Assembly (NCBI GenBank): GCA_947494145.1
Contig: CANLTZ010000001.1
Location: forward strand, 310,001-374,000
Source: an uncultured Jannaschia sp.
Lineage (GTDB): Bacteria > Pseudomonadota > Alphaproteobacteria > Rhodobacterales > Rhodobacteraceae
Length of the DNA stretch: 64,000 bases
Direction: 5' to 3'
The position numbers and the translations under genes were made by a program. The stretch's first letter is position 1, and each line of letters opens with the position of its first letter. Shown piece after piece: positions 1-8,404 of the stretch. Under the pieces are notes generated by a model. It saw nothing but the letters and a program-made list of their open reading frames with translations, did not search any database and was not told the origin of the DNA.

Positions 1-2
1 TG

Positions 3-89
3 TTCCACCACCATGGCGATGTGGTCGCCGTGGCGTCGGGGGGCAACGTGGATCGCGAGATGTTTGAGCGGGCTTTGGGGACGCTATGA
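3..89 (+). CDS. Threonine/serine dehydratase, C-terminal fragment
   Basis: The window opens inside a plus-strand reading frame that ends at TGA 87-89. The 28 visible residues include VVAVASGGNVD followed by a short helix. That is the usual C-terminal signature of PLP-dependent threonine dehydratase/serine racemase-like (fold type II) enzymes, which deaminate threonine or serine. The PLP lysine and glycine loop lie upstream of the window, so catabolic and biosynthetic types cannot be told apart. The call rests only on the tail motif. Confidence 0.6.
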   Translation, partial: FHHHGDVVAVASGGNVDREMFERALGTL

Positions 90-200
90 GGAGGGACGGG
101 TCGATGGCCGGACGTCCTTCGCTATCCAGAAAATGTGCCTGTCGTCGAGAAAACGTTAAGCGCGCAATTTGAAATGTCTCGTCCCGTCCCGTCCCGGCCC

Positions 201-1460
201 CTAAGCCCTGATCCGACGGTAAAGCACCCAGCTTACCCACATCAGGGCACTGGCGGCCAGGAACGACGCGCCGGGGAAATGGCGGTCCCCTTCCGTTGCG
301 ATGCTGAAAATCCGCGTCATCAGCAAGGGCGACACGATGGCCGCCACCGCTGTGATCGAGGCCAGAACCCCCTGCAATTCCCCCTGTTGGTCGTCATCCG
401 CCACGCGGCTGGCCAGGCCCTGCAAGGCAGGGGCCACCACGGCACCCAGGGCGGAAAACGGGGTCAATGCCAGAAGCAGCCAGCCGGAGGGCACGAAGGC
501 GACCATGATTAGGATCACCGCATTGTAGGGCAGGAACCACGCCAGGACCTGCCGTTCCCCCAATCGCGGTACGATCAGGCGGATCAAGCCGCCCTGCACG
601 ACGACCATGGAAATACCGTAAGCTGCCAGTGACCATCCGACCATGCCCGCGTCCCAGCCAAAGGCCGATTGCGTGAAATAGGCCCAGATCGCCGGATAGA
701 CCCAATTGGCCACCTGATAGAACAGCCAGACCGCCATCAGAAGTCCCAAGCCCGGCAGCCGCCCGATGGCGCGCAGCCCGCCCAACGGGTTGGCGCGGCG
801 CCAGTCGAAGGGGCGGCGCTTGCGCAAGGTCTCGGGCAGCACGATCAACCCGAAAACCAGGTTCGCGCCCGATAGTATGGCGGCGGCCCAGAAGGGCGCG
901 CGCGGGCCCCATTCGGCCAACATGCCCCCCACGGCAGGGCCCAGCACGAAGCCCAGCCCAAACCCGGCGGAGACGAGCCCGAAATTCGCGGCCTTCTGCT
1001 CGGGGCGAGAGATATCGGCCATGAACGCGTTGGCCGTCGACATGGTGGCCGCGGCGATGCCTGCGATGATGCGGCCCAGAAGCAGCAGCCACAGCGTCTG
1101 GGCCAGAGCCATGACGATGTAGTCCACGAAGATGACTGCCATGGAAAAAAGCAGCACTGGCCGCCGCCCGAAGCGGTCCGACAGGTTGCCGATGGTGGGT
1201 GAGAAGAGAAACTGCATCAGCGCATAGCTCGACGCCAGAACCCCGCCCCAAAGCGCCGCACCCGACAGGTCGGTGACCATGACTTCGCGAAGAAGCGCGG
1301 GCATCACGGGCAGGATCAGCCCGATTCCCATGGCCTCGATGGTGATCGTGATCAGCACGAAGACCATGGGCATGGATAGCTTGCGCCCCGGGGTGGCGGC
1401 GACGTCGCTCATGGGAGGTGGGTCGCTGGGGCTGGATGCGGCGGGGTCATTTCGGTCCAT
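201..1460 (-). CDS. TetA-like MFS efflux transporter
   Basis: A 419-residue inner-membrane protein with about 12 hydrophobic segments, the normal size for the 12-TM drug:H+ antiporter branch of the MFS. The loop after TM2 carries the MFS motif A (GNLSDRFGRRPVLL). TM5 has the motif C-like stretch GLGFVLGPAVGG, typical of exporters such as TetA. The substrate cannot be read from sequence, so a tetracycline specificity should not be assumed. It starts 38 bases after pcaB ends on the same strand and could be read through from the pob/pca genes, in which case it might export an aromatic or other compound. A second possible start lies at residue 17 (MSDVAATP); neither has a strong ribosome site. 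Confidence 0.85.
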   Translation of the reverse strand: MDRNDPAASSPSDPPPMSDVAATPGRKLSMPMVFVLITITIEAMGIGLILPVMPALLREVMVTDLSGAALWGGVLASSYALMQFLFSPTIGNLSDRFGRRPVLLFSMAVIFVDYIVMALAQTLWLLLLGRIIAGIAAATMSTANAFMADISRPEQKAANFGLVSAGFGLGFVLGPAVGGMLAEWGPRAPFWAAAILSGANLVFGLIVLPETLRKRRPFDWRRANPLGGLRAIGRLPGLGLLMAVWLFYQVANWVYPAIWAYFTQSAFGWDAGMVGWSLAAYGISMVVVQGGLIRLIVPRLGERQVLAWFLPYNAVILIMVAFVPSGWLLLALTPFSALGAVVAPALQGLASRVADDDQQGELQGVLASITAVAAIVSPLLMTRIFSIATEGDRHFPGASFLAASALMWVSWVLYRRIRA

Positions 1461-1498
1461 AGGCGCGGTGCTGCGCCTGGGTCAATCCACCGCACCCT

Positions 1499-2794
1499 TC
1501 AGGCCAGTGCCGCCCGGGCCCTGGCCGCGAAGCGGCGCGCGTGGTCGGGCGCTTCGCCCCATTGCTGCTCTGGCGTGTAATCGGCGGGGTCGGCGCCCGC
1601 GCGCGACAGGAGAGAGCCGCCTTCCGCCGCCACTTCCTGCGCCCAGGCCTTCACCTGTGCTTGAGCCTCGGGGCGCCGTCGGTCGGCGGCCAGGGCAAAG
1701 GACAGGGCCTCCGCATGGATCAAGCCGTCCGGCGCGTCGAGCCTGGCACGCAGGCGGGCTGCGTCGGGTGTGACCTGCATCTCTGACAACAGCGTCAGAA
1801 CCCGGCCCGTGGCCACCACTAGGGACGGCAGCGCAAGCCATTCCGCAAACCAGGCGCCGCCATCGCGTTGGTCCCAATGAGCGTTGCCCAGGGTCGTGGC
1901 CAGCCCGGCACCATGGGCGGCCAGCGCCCGGATGGTCGATGGCACCACCGGGTTCGATTTCTGCGGCATGGTAGATGACCCTCCGCCCGTGCCGAGCGTC
2001 ACCTCACTCTCTCGCGTAAGCAGCAGCAGGTCGGTCGCGGGCTTGGCCGCCGCTTGCAACAGGCCGTCCAGCCAGGCGCCCAAGGCGCGCATATGGGCGC
2101 GTTCGGCATGGGGCGCGCGGTTGGGGTCGCGCAGCTCCAACGTCTCGGCCATGTGGGCGCGGATGGCGGGGCCCGCCGGGCCCATGACCGACAAGGTGCC
2201 CGCCGCGCCATGGAGCGTCACGATCTCAACGCCTTCGCGGATGGCCGGCAGGGCTGCGCGGCTGGCCAGCAGCCCTTCGCCCCAGATGGCCACCATGGCG
2301 CCGAAGGTGGACGGCGTGGCGACTTGCCCCCAGGTCCGCGCGGCCATGGGGGTTTCGGCATGGGCCTCTGCCAGATCGGCCAACATGGTGAGCGTGCTGT
2401 CCAATCCGTCGCTGATCCGGTCTAGCGCGCGGCGCAGGCGTAGGGCCGCGCCCGTGTCGATGATGTCCTGGCTGGTGGCGCCCCAATGGGCGTATTGCGC
2501 ATGTTCCGGGGCGTTCATGGCTGCGCGAAACGCGGCCACGAGCCCCGGCACCGGAATGCCGTTTTCCACCACCGACGGCGCCAACGCGGCGGGGTCCAGC
2601 GACACCTCAAGTGCGGCGCGGTGGATGGCCTGGGCTGAAATTTTGGGGATGAGGCCATGGGCCCCCTGGGCCCGGGCCAGCGCGCCTTCCACCAGCAACA
2701 TGGCCCGCACCTCCGCACCGGCGGAAAACAGGCGCGCCATGTCCGGGTCGGCATAGGCGGGGCTGTAAAGCGCGCTGTCGAAGGGGGATGTCAC
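1499..2794 (-). CDS. pcaB: 3-carboxy-cis,cis-muconate cycloisomerase
   Basis: A 431-residue member of the fumarase/aspartase superfamily that cyclises 3-carboxymuconate to 4-carboxymuconolactone in the protocatechuate branch of the beta-ketoadipate pathway. The superfamily signature GGGSSTMPQKSNP is intact, and HWGATSQDIIDTGAAL matches PcaB. I chose the GTG at 2792-2794 because it overlaps the pcaD stop in a GTGA tetranucleotide and gives the family N-terminus (SPFDSALYSPAYADPDMARLF). The longer open frame reaching 3451 is only the absence of stops across pcaD. Translational coupling to pcaD supports a shared transcript with pobA and pcaD. No pcaC, pcaH or pcaG lies nearby. Confidence 0.93.
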   Translation of the reverse strand: MTSPFDSALYSPAYADPDMARLFSAGAEVRAMLLVEGALARAQGAHGLIPKISAQAIHRAALEVSLDPAALAPSVVENGIPVPGLVAAFRAAMNAPEHAQYAHWGATSQDIIDTGAALRLRRALDRISDGLDSTLTMLADLAEAHAETPMAARTWGQVATPSTFGAMVAIWGEGLLASRAALPAIREGVEIVTLHGAAGTLSVMGPAGPAIRAHMAETLELRDPNRAPHAERAHMRALGAWLDGLLQAAAKPATDLLLLTRESEVTLGTGGGSSTMPQKSNPVVPSTIRALAAHGAGLATTLGNAHWDQRDGGAWFAEWLALPSLVVATGRVLTLLSEMQVTPDAARLRARLDAPDGLIHAEALSFALAADRRRPEAQAQVKAWAQEVAAEGGSLLSRAGADPADYTPEQQWGEAPDHARRFAARARAALA

Positions 2795-3567
2795 AGGAAG
2801 CTCCGCAACAAGGCGGCATATTCCGCGGGGTTTTCGACGCAGGGCAAATGGCCCGCGCGACGGATGATTTCGAAGCGCGCGCCAGGGATCAACCCGGCGG
2901 TTTCGCGCACCAGGTCGGGGGGTGTGGCGCCGTCTTCGCTGCCTGCGATGGCCAAGGTAGGCAGCCGCAGGCCGCTGGTCGGGGTGTAGAAATCGGTGCC
3001 GCGGATCGCGGCACAGCAGCCCGCATAGCCGTCTGGCGGGGTTTCGCAGAACCGTGCGCGCCAGAGTGCTAGACCTGGCGTGGCGCGGAAATCGCGGCCG
3101 AACCACCGCTCCATCACGGCATCGGCTATGGGTTCCATCCCGTCGCGCAGGACTGCGTCGATCCGCGTGTCCCAGAGCGTCGCATCCCCGATCTTGGCGG
3201 CGGTGTTCGACAGGACCAGCCGGGCCACCAGATCGGGCCGTTTGACGGCCAGGCCTTGGGCGATCATCCCCCCGATGCTGAGGCCCACGAAGGTGCAGCC
3301 GGTGATGCCGAGATGGTCCAACACCGCCTCCGCATCCGCCACCAGCGTGCCCATGGAATAGGGCGGCTTGGGCACGTCCGAGCGCCCGTGGCCCCGCTTG
3401 TCGAACCGCACGAACCGGTAGCCCTCCAGAAGCGACAGAACGTCGTCCCAAAGCCGCATGTCGGTGCCCAGCGAATTGGCGAAAGCGACGGTTGGCGCGT
3501 CTTCGGGCCCGTCGATGCGGATGTGCAGCCGCGTGCCGTCGCGGGCGGTAACGGTATCTTCACGCAT
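2791..3567 (-). CDS. pcaD: 3-oxoadipate enol-lactonase
   Basis: A 258-residue alpha/beta-hydrolase that opens beta-ketoadipate enol-lactone to beta-ketoadipate. The nucleophile elbow GLSIGG supplies the serine, FDKRGHGRS lies on the adjacent strand, and RAGHLP near the C-terminus holds the catalytic histidine. The ATG at 3565-3567 shares its A with the pobA stop (TGATG). That makes it a better start than the TTG three bases upstream. Gene order pobA-pcaD-pcaB with 1- and 4-base overlaps means the three proteins are probably made from one mRNA and act in one pathway. Confidence 0.93.
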   Translation of the reverse strand: MREDTVTARDGTRLHIRIDGPEDAPTVAFANSLGTDMRLWDDVLSLLEGYRFVRFDKRGHGRSDVPKPPYSMGTLVADAEAVLDHLGITGCTFVGLSIGGMIAQGLAVKRPDLVARLVLSNTAAKIGDATLWDTRIDAVLRDGMEPIADAVMERWFGRDFRATPGLALWRARFCETPPDGYAGCCAAIRGTDFYTPTSGLRLPTLAIAGSEDGATPPDLVRETAGLIPGARFEIIRRAGHLPCVENPAEYAALLRSFL

Positions 3568-4733
3568 CAATAGGGCAGCCCCACATAGTTTTCGGCCAAG
3601 GCCGTCTGGGCGGCGCGGCTGTGTTCGAGATAGTCGATCTCGGCCTCCTGCATCTTCTGGTCGAAGAGGGCGCTGTCACCGGGGAAGCGGTGCATCAGCG
3701 AGGTAAACCACCACGAAAAGCGCACCGCTTTCCAGACGCGGGCCAGGGCGCGGTCGGAATAGCCGTCGATGGGCCCGTCATCACCTGCGTAATGCGCGAT
3801 GAGTGCTTGGCTGAGGTAATGGACGTCCGAGACCGCCAAGTTCAGCCCCTTGGCGCCCGTAGGCGGCACGATATGGGCGGCGTCGCCCACCAGGCATAGG
3901 CGGTTCCAGCGCATGGGCTCGGCCACGAAGGACCGCAGCGGCGCGATGGATTTTTCGATACTGGGGCCGGTTTCCATGGTTTCGGCCACGTCGGCGGGCA
4001 GGCGGCGGCGAAGCTCATCCCAGAAGGCATCGTCGCTCCACCGCTCGACCGGGTCGTCCACGGGGGCTTGGATATAGTAGCGGCTGAGCCGGTCATTGCG
4101 CATGGAAGCCAGGGCAAAGCCCCGTTCGTGATTTGCATAGATCAGTTCGTGATTGGCGGGCGCCGTGCGCGACAGCACGCCCAGCCAGCCGAAGGGATAG
4201 ACCTTTTCCACGCTACGCAGCACATCGGGCGGGATGGTGCGGCGGCTGACCCCGTGGAACCCGTCGCAGCCCACCACCCAGTCGCAGTCGACCCTGTGGG
4301 TGCTGCCGTCTTTGGCATATGTGATATAAGGCGTGCCGCGCGCATCGTGGATCGCCACATCGGCGGCGTTGTGGATGACTATGCCGCCCGCCGCATCCCG
4401 CGCGGCGTAAAGATCGGCGGTCACCTCGGTCTGGCCGTAGACCAGCACCTCGCGCCCGATCAGATCGATGAAATCGACGCGAAAGCCCCTGTTGCGAGCC
4501 GCCAGATAGGTGCCCGAATGGGCGAAGCCTTCCCGGTCCATCCTGGCGCCGAGGCCGGCTTGGCGCAGAAGCGCCACGGTCCCGTCCTCCAACACGCCCG
4601 CGCGAATGCGCGACAGCACATGGTCGCGGCTTTGGCGTTCCAGCACGATCGTATCGAGGCCCGCCTGGTGCAGGATGTGGGACAGAAGCAGGCCCGACGG
4701 CCCTCCGCCGATGATGCAGATCTGGCTTCGCAC
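3567..4733 (-). CDS. pobA: 4-hydroxybenzoate 3-monooxygenase
   Basis: A 388-residue FAD flavoprotein hydroxylating 4-hydroxybenzoate to protocatechuate with NADPH and O2. The N-terminal Rossmann fingerprint IIGGGPSGLLLS binds FAD. VVGCDGFHGVSR is the DG motif and CLVGDAAHIVPPTGAKGLN the GD motif. SRIRAGVLEDGTV matches the p-hydroxybenzoate hydroxylase N-terminal region. Length matches the family (about 390). It is the first gene of the coupled pobA-pcaD-pcaB run. No pobR or pcaQ regulator is visible in the divergent 177-base spacer. Confidence 0.95.
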   Translation of the reverse strand: MRSQICIIGGGPSGLLLSHILHQAGLDTIVLERQSRDHVLSRIRAGVLEDGTVALLRQAGLGARMDREGFAHSGTYLAARNRGFRVDFIDLIGREVLVYGQTEVTADLYAARDAAGGIVIHNAADVAIHDARGTPYITYAKDGSTHRVDCDWVVGCDGFHGVSRRTIPPDVLRSVEKVYPFGWLGVLSRTAPANHELIYANHERGFALASMRNDRLSRYYIQAPVDDPVERWSDDAFWDELRRRLPADVAETMETGPSIEKSIAPLRSFVAEPMRWNRLCLVGDAAHIVPPTGAKGLNLAVSDVHYLSQALIAHYAGDDGPIDGYSDRALARVWKAVRFSWWFTSLMHRFPGDSALFDQKMQEAEIDYLEHSRAAQTALAENYVGLPY

Positions 4734-4782
4734 GTTTCCCCCTTGGCCCCGCGGTTGTGGCCCGGGCCGGGCGGGGGAACAA

Positions 4783-4847
4783 GGGGGCTCTGCCCCCGTC
4801 CTCGCCGGGGCGAGGACTCCCCCGGGATATTTGTGCCAGGAAGAAGA
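4783..4847. repeat. Double-hairpin intergenic element, copy 1
   Basis: Two successive perfect or near-perfect stems (GGGGGC-TCT-GCCCCC, then GTCCTCGCC paired with GGGCGAGGAC) are followed by a tail reading CCCCCGGGATATTTGTGCCA GGAAGAAG (split here after 20 bases). The same architecture and tail occur at 15663-15726 and, inverted, at 39655-39717. Unlike those copies this one lies between divergent genes (pobA and an alcohol dehydrogenase), so it is not obviously a terminator here. Confidence 0.75.
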
Positions 4848-4910
4848 CGGTTTGAGATTGGAAGCGGCAGGGCTTCCATGTCAGGCAGGGTCCGGGGATG
4901 GGAGGTGTCC

Positions 4911-5972
4911 ATGCGTGAAATCAGAGCGGCGGTCTGCCGGGCCTTCGGGGAGCCGCTTGTCATCGAGACATTGCGCTTGCCCGCGCCGGGCCCGGGGGCC
5001 GTGGAAGTGGAGATCGAGGCTTGCGCCATCTGCCATTCGGACGTGACCTTGATCGATGGGGGTTGGGGCGGGGCGTTGCCGGCCATCTATGGCCATGAGG
5101 CGGTGGGGCGCGTGTCGGCCCTGGGGGCCGGGGTGACCCGCTATGGGGTGGGCGACCGGGTTCTGGTGACGCTGATCCGCGCCTGCGGTGGCTGCGGGCC
5201 GTGCGCCAGTGGGCGGCCCACGCAATGCGCGACACCCGGCGCGCCGGACATGCTTCCGGGCGGCGTGCATGTGGGTCTCAACTGTGGAGCTTTTGCCGAG
5301 GCGGTGGTGGTGGATTCCAGCCAGCTTGCCCCGGTGGGCGCGGACATCCCGGCTGAGGCGGCCTGCATCCTGTCGTGTGGCGTCGTCACGGGGCTGGGCG
5401 CGGCGGTGAACACAGCGCAGGTGCGGCCCGGCGATTGGTGCGTCGTGATCGGCGCGGGGGGCGTGGGGCTCAACACTGTGCAGGGCGCGCGGCTGGCCGG
5501 GGCGGCGCGCGTGGTGGCCGTGGATGTCAGCGACGAGAAGCTGGATGTCGCGCGCCGTTTCGGCGCCACCGACGGTGTGCTGGTGGGCGAAGACGGGCGT
5601 GAGGCCATGGACAGGTTGGGCCGACGCGCGGACCATGTCTTCGTCACGGTGGGGGCGGGACCTGTCATCGACGGCGCGCTGGACTGGCTGGCGCCCCACG
5701 GCACCGCCTATCTGGTGGGGATGCCCCATTCGGGGACGGTCGGCCATTTCGACCCGGTCTCAGCCGCCTATTACGGGCAGGGGCTGCGTGGCACGCGCAT
5801 GGGCGATGTGGTTCTGGCGCGGGACATTCCCTGGATGCTGGACCTGCATGCCCAAGGTCGCTTGAAGTTGGAAGCGCTGGTGTCCGGCATCTTCCCCCTT
5901 GATCGTATCAACGAGGCGTTGGACGCCACACGGGCGGGGCAGGGCACGCGCAACGTGGTGGTGATGGCATGA
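4911..5972 (+). CDS. Zinc-dependent alcohol dehydrogenase (MDR family)
   Basis: A 353-residue medium-chain dehydrogenase. Catalytic zinc ligands are visible in CAICHSDV (Cys), GHEAVG (His/Glu) and LSCGVVTG (Cys). The structural zinc lobe is CGGCGPCASGRPTQC. The NAD(P) site is GAGGVGLN, followed by an acidic residue (VAVDVS) that suggests NAD. The lobe arrangement resembles aryl-alcohol and class III dehydrogenases, but the substrate is unknown. Start ATG 4911 is preceded by GGAGGTG at 4901. The stop overlaps the start of the enolase-superfamily gene by ATGA, so the two are coupled and probably serve the same catabolic route. Divergent from pobA. Confidence 0.85.
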   Translation: MREIRAAVCRAFGEPLVIETLRLPAPGPGAVEVEIEACAICHSDVTLIDGGWGGALPAIYGHEAVGRVSALGAGVTRYGVGDRVLVTLIRACGGCGPCASGRPTQCATPGAPDMLPGGVHVGLNCGAFAEAVVVDSSQLAPVGADIPAEAACILSCGVVTGLGAAVNTAQVRPGDWCVVIGAGGVGLNTVQGARLAGAARVVAVDVSDEKLDVARRFGATDGVLVGEDGREAMDRLGRRADHVFVTVGAGPVIDGALDWLAPHGTAYLVGMPHSGTVGHFDPVSAAYYGQGLRGTRMGDVVLARDIPWMLDLHAQGRLKLEALVSGIFPLDRINEALDATRAGQGTRNVVVMA

Positions 5973-7186
5973 AGCTGGCCGATCTTGAGGTTTTCGTGGT
6001 GGCGCCGCCGGCCCCGGGCTGGGGCGGGCGGTATTGGATCATCCCCAAGCTCACCACCGCTTGCGGCATCGTGGGCTACGGCGAATGCTATGCCTCGGCC
6101 GTCGGGCCTGCGGCCATGGGCGCTGTCATCGCCGATGTTTTCGCACGTCATATGGAGGACACGGATCCGGGCCAGGTGGAGTTGATGGCGCGGCGCGTCT
6201 GGGGGTCGGGCTTTACGGGGCGACCCGATCCGACGGTTTGGGGGGCGTTTTCGGGGCTGGAGATGGCCTGCTGGGACATCCTCGGCAAGGCGCTGGATCG
6301 ACCGGTCCACGCGCTTCTGGGCGGGCGGGTAAATGACCGGCTGCGGGCCTATACCTATCTCTATCCCGATGCGGGGCTTGGCGATGAGTTCTGGACCTCG
6401 CCCGAACAGCAGGCGCAGGCTGCGGCGGCGCGGGTCGGCGAAGGGTGGACGGCCGTCAAATTCGACCCGGCCGGGCCTTACACCGTCTTCGGCGGCCACC
6501 AACCTGCGCGCACCGACATCGCATTGTCGGTGCAGATGTGCGCGGCCATTCGCAGTGCGGTGGGGGACCGGGCGGACCTGCTGTTTGGCACCCATGGTCA
6601 ATTCACCGCCGCCGGGGCGATCCGGCTGGGCCGCGCGTTGGAGCCCTATGACCCGCTTTGGTTCGAAGAACCGGTCCCGCCCGACAACCCCCAGGCCATG
6701 GCCGAGGTGGCGCGCGCCGTCCGTATCCCCGTGGCGGGCGGTGAACGGCTGTGCGGTCTTTCGGAATTTGCCACGCTCCTGCGGCTGGGCGGTGCGTCTA
6801 TCTTGCAGCCCGCTTTGGGTCGCCTGGGGGGCTTGTGGGAGGGGCGCAAGCTGGCCGCGCTTGCGCAGGGGTTCGGGGCACAGATCGCGCCGCATCTTTA
6901 TTGTGGTCCAGTGGAATTCGCGGCTTCGGTGGCGTTGGGCGCGACCATCCCCAATTTGCTGATGGTGGAGGCGATTGAGACGCCGTTCCACCAGGCCCTG
7001 GCAAATGGCCCCCGGGTCGAAGGTGGCTTCGTCACACCGCCTGACGCGCCGGGCCTGGGGATATCCTTCGACGAAGACTTGGCCCGTGCCCATCCATATA
7101 CGGGCGACCGGCTGCATCTGGAGATGGCTCAGACGCCTTGTGATTATGCTAATGGGAATGCGTTCACGGGTGGGGCGGCGGACTGA
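5969..7186 (+). CDS. Enolase-superfamily enzyme (mandelate racemase/MLE type)
   Basis: A 405-residue protein with an N-terminal capping domain and a TIM barrel. MACWDILGKALDRPVHALLGG is the conserved helix start (quoted in part: WDILGKALDRPVHALLGG), then WFEEPVPPDN (Glu233/Glu234) and AGGERL (Glu259) supply metal ligands two and three. The first ligand position, normally Asp in a DxHG-type motif, reads GTHGQ at residues 207-211, so the Asp is absent. A dehydratase of a sugar acid (galactonate dehydratase-like) or a racemase are both possible. Translationally coupled to the upstream alcohol dehydrogenase by a 4-base overlap. Confidence 0.75.
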   Translation: MKLADLEVFVVAPPAPGWGGRYWIIPKLTTACGIVGYGECYASAVGPAAMGAVIADVFARHMEDTDPGQVELMARRVWGSGFTGRPDPTVWGAFSGLEMACWDILGKALDRPVHALLGGRVNDRLRAYTYLYPDAGLGDEFWTSPEQQAQAAAARVGEGWTAVKFDPAGPYTVFGGHQPARTDIALSVQMCAAIRSAVGDRADLLFGTHGQFTAAGAIRLGRALEPYDPLWFEEPVPPDNPQAMAEVARAVRIPVAGGERLCGLSEFATLLRLGGASILQPALGRLGGLWEGRKLAALAQGFGAQIAPHLYCGPVEFAASVALGATIPNLLMVEAIETPFHQALANGPRVEGGFVTPPDAPGLGISFDEDLARAHPYTGDRLHLEMAQTPCDYANGNAFTGGAAD

Positions 7187-7527
7187 GGCTGTTTGCAGCC
7201 TTTGTGCCGGTTATGGAGCCTGGAGCGTCAAACGGGCCGTGATGGACGCACTGCTTGTCTGGCTCAGACTGGGATGCTGGACGTTGGGGTATGGGCTGGC
7301 AAAAGTTCTGGTTCTGACCCCAAATTGACCGATGTTGCGCCGCAGCTGATGACCGCTATGCAGCGGTCGTTGACTCCGCTCTCTTGGGTGCTTTATGCCC
7401 GATGACATGATGAAATCGTGCTTCCCAACTTTGGATTACTATCCTCAGCTTCGATAGCTGCGGGTTATTCATCATTGGTTTTCCGCTGCCCCTGACAGCG
7501 GTCAACGTACAAACGACCTTATGCCGG
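7187..7527. other. Intergenic stretch, no convincing gene
   Basis: About 340 bases with lower G+C than the flanks. Short open frames exist on both strands, but none has a ribosome site or a recognisable motif. A perfect 7-bp stem (GACCGCT-atgc-AGCGGTC, 7351-7368) has no U-tract after it. This marks the boundary between the compact catabolic genes and an A+T-richer segment. Confidence 0.5.
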
Positions 7528-8343
7528 GTGGCAATTTCAAAGGTCGAGAAATTGAACAACAACAGTAGAAATCGACACACGTCGCTAGGCATCGTTGGGT
7601 TTGGTGCGTTCGGACAACTTGCAGCCCTTCATCTTGGCGAGCACTTCGAAATATCAGTGTATGATCCATCGCCTGGCCTTGCCAAAGTCGCACAGCAACT
7701 CGGGGTGACTCACTCATCGTTGCACTCAGTGTCGCAGGCTGATGTGATCCTTATTGCGGCGCCAGTGTCCTCCTTTGAGCAGGTCATCGGCGAGATCGCT
7801 GTCGCTTGTAAACCTGGCGCGCTGATTGTCGATGTTGGTTCGGTCAAAACAATTCCCTCGGAAATCATGCAGCGGCTGCTACCGAACTGCGTAGACATCG
7901 TAGCCACTCACCCTTTGTTCGGTCCTCAGAGTGCCGGGAAAGGAATTGAGGGATTGAAAATTGCAGTCTGCCCCATTCAGGGAAAACGATATGCGCGAAT
8001 GGCGGCGTTTTTACGCAAGTCTCTCGGACTGACTGTCATTATGACAACACCAGAAGATCATGACAAAGAAGCTGCTGTTGTCCAAGGGCTTACGCATCTC
8101 ATCGCCAAAGTGTTGCTTAAGATGGGGCCGTTGCCAACGCGCATGACAACGAAGAGCTTTGATTTGTTGTCCGAGGCAATTTCCATGGTTCAGCACGATG
8201 CGCCAGAAGTATTTGAAGCGATCGAGAAGACCAATCCCTACGCTGAGACCGTGCGGCGACGGTTTTTCGACTTGGCTGCCAGCTTGAGTGTCGACCTGGA
8301 ATCAGCCTCAACGACAACGCCACACAACGAAGACGCACATTGA
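7528..8343 (+). CDS. Prephenate/arogenate dehydrogenase-like protein
   Basis: A 271-residue NAD(P)-dependent dehydrogenase of the TyrA family, which converts prephenate to 4-hydroxyphenylpyruvate or arogenate to tyrosine. IVGFGAFGQLAALHL is the dinucleotide fold (about residues 22-36). DVILIAAPVSSF and VDVGSVKT follow the TyrA pattern, and ATHPLFGPQSA carries the catalytic His. No ACT or chorismate mutase domain is attached. The only upstream start in frame is GTG 7528, with a weak ribosome site; TTG 7552 is an alternative. Codon use is clearly richer in A and T than the flanking genes (runs such as aac aac aac agt aga), which suggests acquisition. It stands alone, with no other aromatic amino acid genes. 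Confidence 0.8.
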   Translation: MAISKVEKLNNNSRNRHTSLGIVGFGAFGQLAALHLGEHFEISVYDPSPGLAKVAQQLGVTHSSLHSVSQADVILIAAPVSSFEQVIGEIAVACKPGALIVDVGSVKTIPSEIMQRLLPNCVDIVATHPLFGPQSAGKGIEGLKIAVCPIQGKRYARMAAFLRKSLGLTVIMTTPEDHDKEAAVVQGLTHLIAKVLLKMGPLPTRMTTKSFDLLSEAISMVQHDAPEVFEAIEKTNPYAETVRRRFFDLAASLSVDLESASTTTPHNEDAH

Positions 8344-8404
8344 TGGAGAAGCACGCCAAGACAGCTTCGTCCCGCGGAGCGGACTATCGGTGGGTATCAA
8401 TCCG

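Noticed and set aside
201-1460. Tetracycline resistance gene
   Set aside because: TetA-like MFS pumps are numerous and of unknown specificity; nothing in the context indicates resistance.
1499-3451. A 650-codon minus-strand frame joining pcaB with sequence across pcaD
   Set aside because: Only the first 431 codons before GTG 2794 look like PcaB; the rest is an antisense-free shadow of pcaD in another frame, a common effect at high G+C.
4068-4910. Upstream extension of the alcohol dehydrogenase frame
   Set aside because: It lies antisense to pobA and lacks family similarity; ATG 4911 has a good ribosome site.
7351-7368. Perfect 7-bp stem as a terminator for the enolase-superfamily gene
   Set aside because: 165 bases beyond the stop and without U-tract; too weak to call.
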